A DNA stretch of 64,000 nt from Candidatus Obscuribacter phosphatis. GTDB lineage: Bacteria > Cyanobacteriota > Vampirovibrionia > Obscuribacterales > Obscuribacteraceae. Each line of letters begins with the position of its first letter. The stretch's first letter is position 1. A model generated the notes under the pieces. The model did not search any database. It was given only the letters and a program-made list of their open reading frames with translations, and was not told the DNA's origin. Of this stretch, positions 17,222 through 24,555 are shown piece by piece. The DNA is taken from NCBI GenBank assembly GCA_001899315.1, contig MOYA01000003.1, positions 427,774 to 491,773 of the forward strand, in the 5' to 3' direction. Position numbers and translations under genes: made by a program.

Positions 17222-18175
17222 TCATTGGCAAACTTCTAGAGCCGCTTTAATAACAGGAATGATGGGATCGTCCTCCGTCCTGTCGAGCAACTTTACAAGA
17301 TGACTTCTCAATTCAGGTGAAGCAAAAGAGATGGCTGATTCTACAGCTATAAGTGGCACGGGATCTGTATTCAACTCCGCAATCAACACACTCAGTGCCC
17401 TTTCGTCTTTATCCTTGAATTTGCTAAGAGCGGAAATCGCCTCCAGCCTTGTAAACCTTTCAGTATCAGCCAGCCTATCAACGAAAATATTCTTCAACGG
17501 AAGCAGATCTTCAAGATCATCCAAGGCACTTCCCAATCCAGTAACGGCCCAGTTGCGAACCTCTGGGTCTTCATCACGTGACAGTGCCATCAAGCAATTT
17601 ACTCCGTCTTGGTCATCAGTCCCAAAGAAACAAGCAGCGAGAGCAAATCGAACAGCAGGGTCGCTGTGACTCACCAAGTGTTTTAGGTGAGAAACGCTCT
17701 CTTGGGCGCCTAGATGATACATTGCATAGCAAAGAGATTCTAAGACTGCGGGTTCCTTCTCTATCTTTGACAGTTCGTAAAGCTTTGGAACTATCTCGGA
17801 TTCAAAGGATTCGCCGAGCCGATATGTGAATGCTCTAACAGCGAGTTCTCTCTCAGCGGCAATAGGACTATCCAGCAAGCGGATCAGTTTGTCCTTATCA
17901 TCCTTCGAGGTTCGTATTTGAAGGGCAGAACATGCAACTTTGGCGTTTACACCACCACAAAGATACGTGCTTATCAGGAACTCTGTAGTCTGACTATTTA
18001 TCAAATTGACATAAGCCTGCACTTGGCGAGCAGTAAATCCACATCCTTGAACTTTTTCTGCAACACCATTGTTATAAACATCATTAGCTGATAACAGATA
18101 CCGCCATCTCTCTGACGGGAAGTCGATTTCTTCTACGGCTGTCACAAACTTGGACTCAAAGACCGTCTCAGGCAT
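17222..18175 (-). CDS. HEAT-repeat protein
   Basis: A 317-residue soluble protein. From about residue 75 to the end it is built of HEAT/PBS-lyase-like repeats, each a pair of helices with a DPAVRFALA or DPEVRNWAVTGLG signature (roughly 34-residue spacing), for example at about 165, 200, 240 and 285. Such solenoids bind proteins; no catalytic residues are expected. The N-terminal 70 residues are helical and unfamiliar. The ATG at 18173-18175 has an AGGAG ribosome site. It lies 24 bp downstream of the next gene on the same strand, so they are probably cotranscribed. Confidence 0.78.
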   Translation of the reverse strand: MPETVFESKFVTAVEEIDFPSERWRYLLSANDVYNNGVAEKVQGCGFTARQVQAYVNLINSQTTEFLISTYLCGGVNAKVACSALQIRTSKDDKDKLIRLLDSPIAAERELAVRAFTYRLGESFESEIVPKLYELSKIEKEPAVLESLCYAMYHLGAQESVSHLKHLVSHSDPAVRFALAACFFGTDDQDGVNCLMALSRDEDPEVRNWAVTGLGSALDDLEDLLPLKNIFVDRLADTERFTRLEAISALSKFKDKDERALSVLIAELNTDPVPLIAVESAISFASPELRSHLVKLLDRTEDDPIIPVIKAALEVCQ

Positions 18176-18199
18176 AAAATCCTACTCCTATCGACCAAC

Positions 18200-19456
18200 C
18201 TATTTTCTTGAAGACTCTGTTCTTTGCAGAGTGGGCGCCACACTCAAACAACCTATATCTTTAGACAGGATTCTTCCAAAGATTCTTTTGACTCCATCTT
18301 GATACTTGTCTGAAACTAGAGTTCTATAGCCTGCGGCGATATCATTGCCGCTTTTATCTCGAGAATATACTATCTCCAATTGCTTCGATGGTTCGGCCGG
18401 TTCACAGCATCCTGTTCCCGTCAGGGCAAACCAATCGAATCGATTGAATGGAGGATTCTGAAAAACTCGCCGAGAAAGATAAAGTCGTCTTTTATCCATC
18501 GCGGGCGATGCTTCACTAAAGATAGGCTCGCCCAATAGTTCTCTAATCTCTTTTCTACTTTTGCCAATGAGAGGATAGCTGTGAATCAAATCAAACAACA
18601 TATTCTCTCGTCCGAACTTATTAGAAGACCAAGATTGTGCAGTAAACCGAAAGCCCGGATGAACCAAATGCGCATCTAGACTCTCGCCTGCATAGATGAA
18701 GTCAAATGGTTTGGTAAAACTGCCTGGTACCGCCCTCAAGTTCTTATCTTCCCAAGCAGTGAGGATTGTTCTGTGATAAGAGTCAGGAATAAAGCGAAAT
18801 CTGCGCACTTTAGACTTGTCTGCAGTCAATTCGATCTCAAGATAGGCGACCTTAAAAGTTCTGTTTTTGTTTGGAGGATGCCCAATAAATTGGCATAGAT
18901 GCTTCCTGGGCGCGCCGACAAATCGATATAGCTTATTCATATCGCTGGCAGCATCTCTAAGTTGTGGGTTTTCCCATCGCCAGTCACCAAATTTCAAATT
19001 TAGATAGCCCTCGCCTGAATATTGCCCAATCTGAAAGAGCGGTGCCATATCATTGCCAGAGGTCATACGCAGAATCAGTTTCTCACCGGCAAACTCACCG
19101 AGATCAAATTCATCTTCATACAGTTCGCCGATTGGGAAAGATCTAAAAGGGCCCCCAATCAAAGAAATTATTTCGGCGCGGTTGGTCTTGTGCACAATCA
19201 GGCGCAATAGATTGATCAGCATGCTTTGTCTTTTAGACACGTCACAAGCCCAAAGCGCAGCACCAAATGGACGCGACGGCGACTCCAAAATCACCCGGTC
19301 TATTAGATAGGGATTGACAGGTTGGCGAAAGCGCGATTCATTAGTGGCAAGAGCGAGATCCGCGGAAGGCTCTGGACTGCCCGCGAATACAATGGACGAG
19401 CTTGTAAACAAAGCTAGACAAAAGCAAAACGCAAACTTAGAACGGATCCCAGACAT
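18200..19456 (-). CDS. Secreted protein of unknown function with BamE/SmpA-like motifs
   Basis: A 418-residue protein with a signal peptide (residues 1-25, FCFCLALFTSSSIVFAG). Two segments have the short helix-turn pattern seen in BamE/SmpA-like domains, where a helix precedes GxP: NRAEIISLIGGPF near 95 and SRKEIRELLGEPI near 320. The spacing suggests two such domains around unfamiliar beta-rich sequence. I do not recognise the whole protein. Its start (19454-19456) lies about 60 bp from repeat copy A, so the repeat sits in its likely promoter region. It is cotranscribed with the HEAT gene. Confidence 0.62.
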   Translation of the reverse strand: MSGIRSKFAFCFCLALFTSSSIVFAGSPEPSADLALATNESRFRQPVNPYLIDRVILESPSRPFGAALWACDVSKRQSMLINLLRLIVHKTNRAEIISLIGGPFRSFPIGELYEDEFDLGEFAGEKLILRMTSGNDMAPLFQIGQYSGEGYLNLKFGDWRWENPQLRDAASDMNKLYRFVGAPRKHLCQFIGHPPNKNRTFKVAYLEIELTADKSKVRRFRFIPDSYHRTILTAWEDKNLRAVPGSFTKPFDFIYAGESLDAHLVHPGFRFTAQSWSSNKFGRENMLFDLIHSYPLIGKSRKEIRELLGEPIFSEASPAMDKRRLYLSRRVFQNPPFNRFDWFALTGTGCCEPAEPSKQLEIVYSRDKSGNDIAAGYRTLVSDKYQDGVKRIFGRILSKDIGCLSVAPTLQRTESSRK

Positions 19457-19515
19457 AAATCGTTTCCAGCCTTAATTAGCTAAGTCAGTAACCTTCGCAG
19501 TATTGCCATTCAGTT

Positions 19516-19571
19516 CGGAACCTGTCAACAACTTTGAGACAGTTTCTTTCTTAGTGTAAATGCAATTCAGC
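19516..19571. repeat. Dispersed intergenic repeat, copy A (left part only)
   Basis: About 56 bp closely matching copies B (22764-22827) and C (23891-23983). The shared core runs CGGAACCTGTCAACAACTTT, then GAGACAG, a pyrimidine tract, TAGTGTAAATGC and TTCAGC. It lies upstream of the secreted-protein gene at 18200-19456. On the minus strand the core presents TTGACA, so it could supply a -35 element. Confidence 0.85.
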
Positions 19572-19640
19572 GTGTCTCTACGTTCAATAAACCTACTGAA
19601 TGAGCTGCTGGAAGCAGCCATCAGTGTAAGATAGCGAATC

Positions 19641-20936
19641 CTATGGTTTTTCAGAATGACAAGCGGGCATAATGAAAGGTCTGCCCAAACGGATATCTTG
19701 ATCTCCTTCGTACGAATCCGGAACTGGAGTAAACCTTGGAAATTCAGCTCGGGGACTAAGTTCTGGCTTTACGCTGCCGGTTGATACATCTTGCATGACG
19801 TCACGCGTTGAAAGACAATCCACAAATGCGATTCCTTCAGAGAATTGCGCCGCTGTAGAGAACTGCGGGGCGATCACATACTGGCCATCTTCATTGATGT
19901 AGCCCCATCTCTTAGAATCCACTTGGACCGCGGCCAAGCCATCGCTAAAGTTATGTGCATTCTTGAAGACCGGTTTCACAGCAGTCCTTCCGCTCCGATC
20001 GATAAATCCATAGCTTCCGCTTTCCACAATTAGAGCTCGCTCTCCTTCAAATGGAAAGGCAAAGTCATATTTCGGCGGAATTACAAAATCCCCAGTCTTA
20101 TCGATGAATCCAAATTTATTGTCTACAGCGATTGGTGCCAATCCTCCCCGAAATATTGAAGGACTCATTAGCGAATGAGGATACTTGGAGTTTCTTTCGA
20201 AACTGCTCAGGGAAACGTTCTCCGATAGATCTAGTCTGCCGAAGCTAAGGTCTTTACGAACGAAGATTGACTTGTCGTGCTGAGGATCTAGGTCTAATAT
20301 AACTTTTCCCGTTTTGTCAATGAAACAAAGTCTTTGTCCACGTTGCCATGCAAGTGAAAGACCTTCAGAGTATCCTGATACGAAGTCGTATTTAGGCTTA
20401 ACCGCCCATGCGCCAGTCTGATCAATAAACCCAATCTTTCTATCGACCTCTACCGCCGCTAAGCCCTCGGAAAAGCCTGCGGCGCTGTCAAAAAGATAGT
20501 CGATTTCCAGTTTCCCGGTCCGTCCTATGTAACCGTACTTTCCACTCGAACTAACTGCGGCTAGACCTTCTCGGAAGTTGTGCGCATCTCGAAATTTAGC
20601 TGGAATAACAAATCTTCCAAGATTGCTTATAAAGCCAAACTGGCTATTTCTTGCTACAGGGGCTAGACTCTCAGAAAATGGCAGAGCATGGCAAAATGAA
20701 TGTCTCATCAATCGACCGTTGATACTAAGGAATCCGGATCTGTCGCCGCCACCAGCTCCAACTAAGGCATAGCCGTACTCAAATCTACTTGCCGGAGTCA
20801 TCTTTGAGCCCTTGGGCAACGGAAAAATCAGATCGCCTGATTGCGAGACACATTGCTGGCTAGACGGCTGAGCATGAAGAGACTGTGGGATGACCGCAGC
20901 GCAGACAAGAAACGAAAATATGGTCTTTATCTTCAT
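19641..20936 (-). CDS. Secreted WG-repeat protein
   Basis: A protein of about 431 residues from the ATG at 20934-20936; an upstream in-frame ATG at 20984 would put 16 residues before a good signal peptide (IFSFLVCAAVIPQSLHAQ) and is less likely. The mature protein is made of at least six WG repeats of about 35-40 residues, each with a (Y/F)GFIDxTGxxxIxPxYDxxxxFSEGLA pattern. WG repeats are beta-rich and common in envelope-associated proteins of unknown role. The C-terminal 60 residues leave the pattern. It is oriented with the surrounding secreted proteins on the minus strand. Confidence 0.82.
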   Translation of the reverse strand: MKIKTIFSFLVCAAVIPQSLHAQPSSQQCVSQSGDLIFPLPKGSKMTPASRFEYGYALVGAGGGDRSGFLSINGRLMRHSFCHALPFSESLAPVARNSQFGFISNLGRFVIPAKFRDAHNFREGLAAVSSSGKYGYIGRTGKLEIDYLFDSAAGFSEGLAAVEVDRKIGFIDQTGAWAVKPKYDFVSGYSEGLSLAWQRGQRLCFIDKTGKVILDLDPQHDKSIFVRKDLSFGRLDLSENVSLSSFERNSKYPHSLMSPSIFRGGLAPIAVDNKFGFIDKTGDFVIPPKYDFAFPFEGERALIVESGSYGFIDRSGRTAVKPVFKNAHNFSDGLAAVQVDSKRWGYINEDGQYVIAPQFSTAAQFSEGIAFVDCLSTRDVMQDVSTGSVKPELSPRAEFPRFTPVPDSYEGDQDIRLGRPFIMPACHSEKP

Positions 20937-21074
20937 ACTCTCATGCAACACTACAAAGTCAGCTATTGTCAAATCACTGATCACTGAGAGAGGCGCGTCT
21001 TGGTAGATCGTTCATCCCATTCAAGTGCCAAATTGCTCCTCTTCATGTCGCAACCGCTCAACGGAAACTCTGTC

Positions 21075-21665
21075 TCAATCTTTTGTTTCGCTTGGCTTGA
21101 CCTCAAATTGTTCTCTGTTTGGTGCCTTTAGCTTTTGGTTCTTTACTTTCTCTATTTTACCTATTAAGGGAGGGCGCTCAGACACTGGGATTGGTAGTTC
21201 CAGATGAAGAGTGGGTTGTGTTTTGCTTGTTATATACAAATTAGAAGCGGCAGCTTCCTGAGGCAATGAATAAAAACAACGGAATCTACGGCTTTTGCCT
21301 GAATCAAGCCTAAACCGCGCAGGTGCGATAGGTTCGCCCGAAAACTTCTTGCCATCTTTCGACATAACCTCTAGCTGTCTAGAGCGCACTAAAATTGGAT
21401 TGTCGCCTTTATTAGTTATGCAGATCAGCAAGAACAGTCCTCTGCTTTCAATGAAGCACTCAGTTGAACCCTTTACATAGAAGAAGTGACTGATGTTAAA
21501 ATCCACATCTCCTTGGCTCCATGAGAGGCCTAGAGGCCTCCAACCCACCGATTTATCACGAGGATCATTCATGTCGGCGAGTACTCTTTGAGGAAAAGAT
21601 ACTGAAATGGACAAACTAGAGAAGACTAGCAGTAGTGATAACAAAATGCGCGATTGGCGTGTCAT
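21075..21665 (-). CDS. Small secreted protein, unknown
   Basis: A protein of about 196 residues from the second in-frame Met (21665); the first at 21680 adds five residues. The signal peptide is clear (ILLSLLLVFSSLSISVSFP, cleavage near VLADM). The mature part is predicted as a beta-sandwich, with an ILVRSRQLEVMSKDGKKF strand pair and a Lys-rich tail. A domain that begins with a comparison such as LFLLICITNKGDNPILV often occurs in Ig-like or DUF4352-like extracellular modules, but I cannot assign it. It is part of the minus-strand secreted group at 17-22.7 kb. Confidence 0.6.
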   Translation of the reverse strand: MTRQSRILLSLLLVFSSLSISVSFPQRVLADMNDPRDKSVGWRPLGLSWSQGDVDFNISHFFYVKGSTECFIESRGLFLLICITNKGDNPILVRSRQLEVMSKDGKKFSGEPIAPARFRLDSGKSRRFRCFYSLPQEAAASNLYITSKTQPTLHLELPIPVSERPPLIGKIEKVKNQKLKAPNREQFEVKPSETKD

Positions 21666-21890
21666 AAACAGGTCCCTCATGTATCTATCACTGATTGATA
21701 GTTGCAGATAAAATCTCGAAGTCTCCCTTTAGGGCTTTGATTCTTCAAAGGGGTTTAGGTGGGTCTGCCTCTAGCCCCAAATCTTTCCAAGCTGCGTTCT
21801 GCTCCTTGTGGACAAGCTCCAGTTATAATGCCCGAACTTTTCACTACCTTACCTTGCTCAATCGAGACAAGTCAAACCAATATCGGAACC

Positions 21891-22229
21891 CTATTGATTG
21901 CCCTTATCGCTGAAACCCGTTTTGCAGGCAAAGATGGAATCAATAGTTAGCGTTACTGTGCTCGGACCGTTGACGCACCAGAGACGAATGCTCTGAGTTT
22001 GACACCCAAGCTTAGCTCCGTTGTCGAGCAGCACGCGATTCCATTCATTCATCGTCAGGTGCGGCAATGCCAACCGAATAACTGGCGTTTCGCCCTTTGC
22101 ATCACTGCAAAAATCAATAAGATACTCACCACTGGAAATATTCTCATTTGGCTTAATGAAGAACGCTAATTGATCGTAATCACTCACATCTTGTAAGGAT
22201 GTTCGGAAATAGGCAACTTTCCCACGCAT
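21891..22229 (-). CDS. Beta-sandwich (carbohydrate-binding-like) fragment; frame continues upstream to an in-frame TGA
   Basis: From the only ATG (22227-22229) it gives 112 residues of beta-rich sequence (YDQLAFFIKPNENISSGEYLIDF, VIRLALPHLTMNEWNRVLLD) resembling galactose-binding/CBM-like jelly rolls. The same frame is open for a further 56 codons upstream with protein-like content (EPWTPSKNVITLGG, CTIEIGKAF) and meets a TGA at 22398-22400. That TGA is the stop of the SAF-domain gene in the identical frame. No Shine-Dalgarno supports the ATG. The fragment may be the C-terminal domain of the SAF protein, separated by one nonsense codon. Confidence 0.5.
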   Translation of the reverse strand: MRGKVAYFRTSLQDVSDYDQLAFFIKPNENISSGEYLIDFCSDAKGETPVIRLALPHLTMNEWNRVLLDNGAKLGCQTQSIRLWCVNGPSTVTLTIDSIFACKTGFSDKGNQ

Positions 22230-22397
22230 AAAGGCTTTTCCAATTTCAATTGTGCAAGCGCTATCTGATCTTGCCTTTCCAGAAATACCACCAAGCGTAA
22301 TGACGTTTTTACTGGGTGTCCATGGCTCGCCGGAAGTGTATATACCCTTAGTTTGAGATGAATCTGCCGGTTGATTCGACCTCGACTGATGTTCGTT

Positions 22398-22709
22398 TCA
22401 ACTTGCGGAACCGCTGAGACCTGGCTGGTGATTCTTATGTACGATCACTTGGCCCGCGGCAACGCCTAGTGAAAGCCTACCTGCGGCATCAGCTAGCGAT
22501 GTCAGCGCCCCATCTGGGACTTCCTCAACCTTAACCTGCTTTAGGGCAATGGATTCGGATTCTATCACCATGCCGTCTGGTATCGCTATCAATGCGCAGA
22601 CAACTGTACGTTTGACCTCTTTCAAGTGAACCGAAACATAGACGAAGTAACCTGCTGCACCCAGCATGCACAAGATCCCTGCCATTAAAGCTTTCTTTGC
22701 GATTTTCAT
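22398..22709 (-). CDS. Short membrane-anchored SAF-domain protein, CpaB-like
   Basis: 103 residues: a membrane anchor at about 7-27 (LMAGILCMLGAAGYFVYVSV), then one SAF-like domain (ALIAIPDGMVIESESIALKQV, AGRLSLGVAAGQVIVHKNH), the same order as in CpaB/RcpC at 47207-48181 but without the rest. It stops at TGA 22398-22400 after a Gly/Ser linker (GLSGSAS). The frame then remains open to 21891. The ATG at 22707-22709 has GAAAGGA just upstream. Repeat element B/D lies immediately 5'. Two readings are possible: a complete mini-CpaB, or a SAF plus beta-sandwich protein interrupted by a nonsense codon. Confidence 0.6.
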   Translation of the reverse strand: MKIAKKALMAGILCMLGAAGYFVYVSVHLKEVKRTVVCALIAIPDGMVIESESIALKQVKVEEVPDGALTSLADAAGRLSLGVAAGQVIVHKNHQPGLSGSAS

Positions 22710-23351
22710 ATCCTTTCAGCTATTTTAGACATGTGGTGCAGCACATGGCAGCATTTCTCACCCGCGGAACCTGTCAACAACTTTAAGACAGTTTTCCTTC
22801 TTGATTTAGTGTAAATGCTTTTCAGCATTTGCCGATTTAATACCTTTAAGGGTACCTCAAAAGGCGCTGAGCGCGTTCCGCCTTTTCAATAACGCCTTTA
22901 GGATGGATCTAGAAGGCGGTTACTAACATTATCAAGATTGCCGGACACAGCCGATAATTGTGATACCATTCGCGATATCTTAAAGCTAAGATAGTTTAGA
23001 AAAAGGCTGAGAGCTAGAAAGTGCCGAAATCGACTAATTCGCTATACCTGCCAAACGCAACAGTGCAAAGTTATTCTGTTCAAGCAAGGCAAAGTTACGC
23101 TGCTCGTAACAGTTCCAGTGTCGACAAGTGAGACGAAAACAGAAACCCGTTCATTTTCACCTCTGTGTATTTCTTATGGTGTCGAAGTAAGTCGAACGTT
23201 CATGATTATTAAATCGCTCAATCCCTACCGCGGTGCTAGCCATTGTTTCGCGGTTCTTTATCTCCCAGCCACAAGGTGCCGAGGGCTGTAAGCTTTCCTT
23301 CTGCCGGGTTTATGGTAAACTGTGAACCAGTATCCGTATTGAGAGCCTCTA
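22710..23351. other. Gene-free interval holding the repeat element and the toxin-antitoxin promoter
   Basis: The interval is about 640 bp. It contains the long copy of the dispersed repeat (22764-23030), then about 320 bp in which I see no gene. The promoter of the antitoxin should lie near 23290-23335. A TAAACT box around 23320 is a weak -10 candidate. Confidence 0.5.
22764..23030. repeat. Dispersed intergenic repeat, long copy (B left end plus D right end)
   Basis: The left end (22764-22827) matches copies A and C. The right end (about 23002-23030, AAAGGCTGAGAGCTAGAAA then GTGCCGAAAT) matches the right part of copy C. The 170-bp middle is absent from C. So B and D look like the two ends of one element of about 267 bp, of which C is an internally deleted form. 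It lies upstream of the SAF gene start at 22709. Confidence 0.75.
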
Positions 23352-23567
23352 ATGACTCAATCACGCAAGCAAAAACCCACCGTCGCTCAGGTCTTGAAAC
23401 TCGTTGATCAACTGACTGACGAGGAACGTGAGCAAGTGATGCACAAACTCAAGGCCGAGGATTTCCGGCGGGATATACAAAAAGGTATAGATGCTGCTGA
23501 CCGCGGTGAACTGAAGGACGCGGACGAGGTGATCGCCAGGCTCCGCAAGAAAGCTCAATCACGGTAA
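23352..23567 (+). CDS. Antitoxin of a ParE/RelE-type toxin-antitoxin module
   Basis: A 71-residue, highly charged helical protein from ATG 23352 with GAGAG about 7 nt upstream. The middle (LVDQLTDEEREQVMHKLKAEDF) is a short helical segment like those of small addiction-module antitoxins; the C-terminal half (DIQKGIDAADRGELKDADEVIARL) should wrap the toxin. No clear DNA-binding domain is visible, so I rely mainly on position and size. It ends 10 nt before the toxin start, in the usual antitoxin-first order. Confidence 0.75.
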   Translation: MTQSRKQKPTVAQVLKLVDQLTDEEREQVMHKLKAEDFRRDIQKGIDAADRGELKDADEVIARLRKKAQSR

Positions 23568-23577
23568 TGACACATTC

Positions 23578-23883
23578 GTGAAACTCCGAATCACTTCTAC
23601 CGCCGAACTGGACCTAGAAGAGATAGAAGCATATATCTCAAGTGACAATCCGATTGCAGCAGATCGCTTTCTTGAATTGCTCGCAGAGCGCTTCAAGCTG
23701 ATAGCAGAAATGCCGGGCATCGGTCGACGTCGCGACAACTATGCTCGCGGAGCTCGCAGCCTTGCGGAGGGTGACTACGTTATCATCTACCGCGTGAAAG
23801 GCGAATCCTTAGAAATCCTTCGCGTGTTACATGGTGCCCGCGATCCGGAAAGAGTAATTCGAGAAAATCAAATTGAGGATTGA
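23578..23883 (+). CDS. parE: ParE/RelE-superfamily toxin
   Basis: A 101-residue protein with the ParE signature: an N-terminal strand and LDLEEIEAYI helix, DNPIAADRFLELLAERF, then MPGIGRRRDNYARGARSLAEGDYVIIYRV and a C-terminal LEILRVLHGARDPERVI. ParE toxins inhibit DNA gyrase while RelE toxins cut ribosome-bound mRNA; the pattern (HGARD, no RelE catalytic Arg/Tyr set that I can place) favours ParE. The GTG start at 23578 follows the antitoxin stop by 10 nt, so the pair is translated together and autoregulation is likely. Stability modules like this often accompany accessory DNA. Confidence 0.88.
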   Translation: MKLRITSTAELDLEEIEAYISSDNPIAADRFLELLAERFKLIAEMPGIGRRRDNYARGARSLAEGDYVIIYRVKGESLEILRVLHGARDPERVIRENQIED

Positions 23884-23890
23884 GTAAATA

Positions 23891-23983
23891 GCGGAACGCC
23901 TCAACAACTTTGAGACAGTTTTCCTTCTTAGTTTAGTGTAAATGCCTTTCAGCAAAGGCTGAGATCTAAAAAAGTGCCGAAAT
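23891..23983. repeat. Dispersed intergenic repeat, short copy C
   Basis: 93 bp combining the left part shared with A and B and the right part shared with D. At the junction a perfect 6-bp stem with a CAGC tetraloop forms (GCCTTT at 23944-23949, AAAGGC at 23954-23959). It lies 8 bp after the toxin stop, between converging genes. Confidence 0.85.
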
Positions 23984-24035
23984 ACAGAAACTGTCACAGG
24001 CTCGAACAGAAAAGTTTTCAGCGGTGAAATCACCG

Positions 24036-24503
24036 CTATTTTTTCGCTTGCTCAGAATCGTAGACAACATAAACTCCAGAGGCCGCGGCACCTAGAATCA
24101 AAACCCTTTCGTAACCAAACTCTGCAAAAAACGCTTTATAGTCATTCAAGATCTGCTGAATCCTTTCTTTTTTCATATTCATTATCGGCTTTAAAAACCA
24201 AACAGCCAAAAGTCGTTTGTCTTTCTGCTTTTTCAAAAACAGGTGAATCTGATTTTTTGTAAAGTAGATTGGCTCGTAAGAATCCCTTTCTTTGCAATAA
24301 TTTCCAATATAAACATCTATTGCATCTTGTCCTACGCACTCGATTGTCAGGCTAGCCTTAGCGAGAGTGGAGAATACTTTATTGTGCAAAGGATCTCTTT
24401 TTGGAAAAGCTGGATAAAAACGAGACTCAAATGCCAGGCAAGATGGCGCAGATACGAGAGCAAAGACTAGTAGCATGATGTACGGGAAGGAAGTACCAAC
24501 CAA
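24036..24503 (-). CDS. Small secreted protein, unknown
   Basis: About 155 residues from a TTG at 24501-24503, which has GGGA 5 nt upstream. The next ATG is at 24474-24476. The same frame stays open to 24644, but that would overlap the histidine-kinase gene by 89 bp and bury the signal peptide. The N-terminus (YIMLLVFALVSAPSCLA) is a signal peptide, possibly ending in a lipobox-like SC. The mature part is alpha/beta with many Lys and Tyr (YIGNYCKERDSYEPIYFTKNQIHLFLKK) and a final GYERVLILGAAASGVYVVYD. The family is unknown. It lies downstream of the histidine kinase on the same strand. Confidence 0.5.
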   Translation of the reverse strand: MVGTSFPYIMLLVFALVSAPSCLAFESRFYPAFPKRDPLHNKVFSTLAKASLTIECVGQDAIDVYIGNYCKERDSYEPIYFTKNQIHLFLKKQKDKRLLAVWFLKPIMNMKKERIQQILNDYKAFFAEFGYERVLILGAAASGVYVVYDSEQAKK

Positions 24504-24555
24504 TAGTTCCCGCAGTCCGGCGGTCTTTTGATCTTGACGGCTTCTCAACAAAAAC

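Noticed and set aside
22398..22400. Selenocysteine at the TGA after the SAF domain
   Set aside because: The codon lies in a Ser/Gly-rich linker with no redox motif; nonsense mutation or a real stop is more likely.
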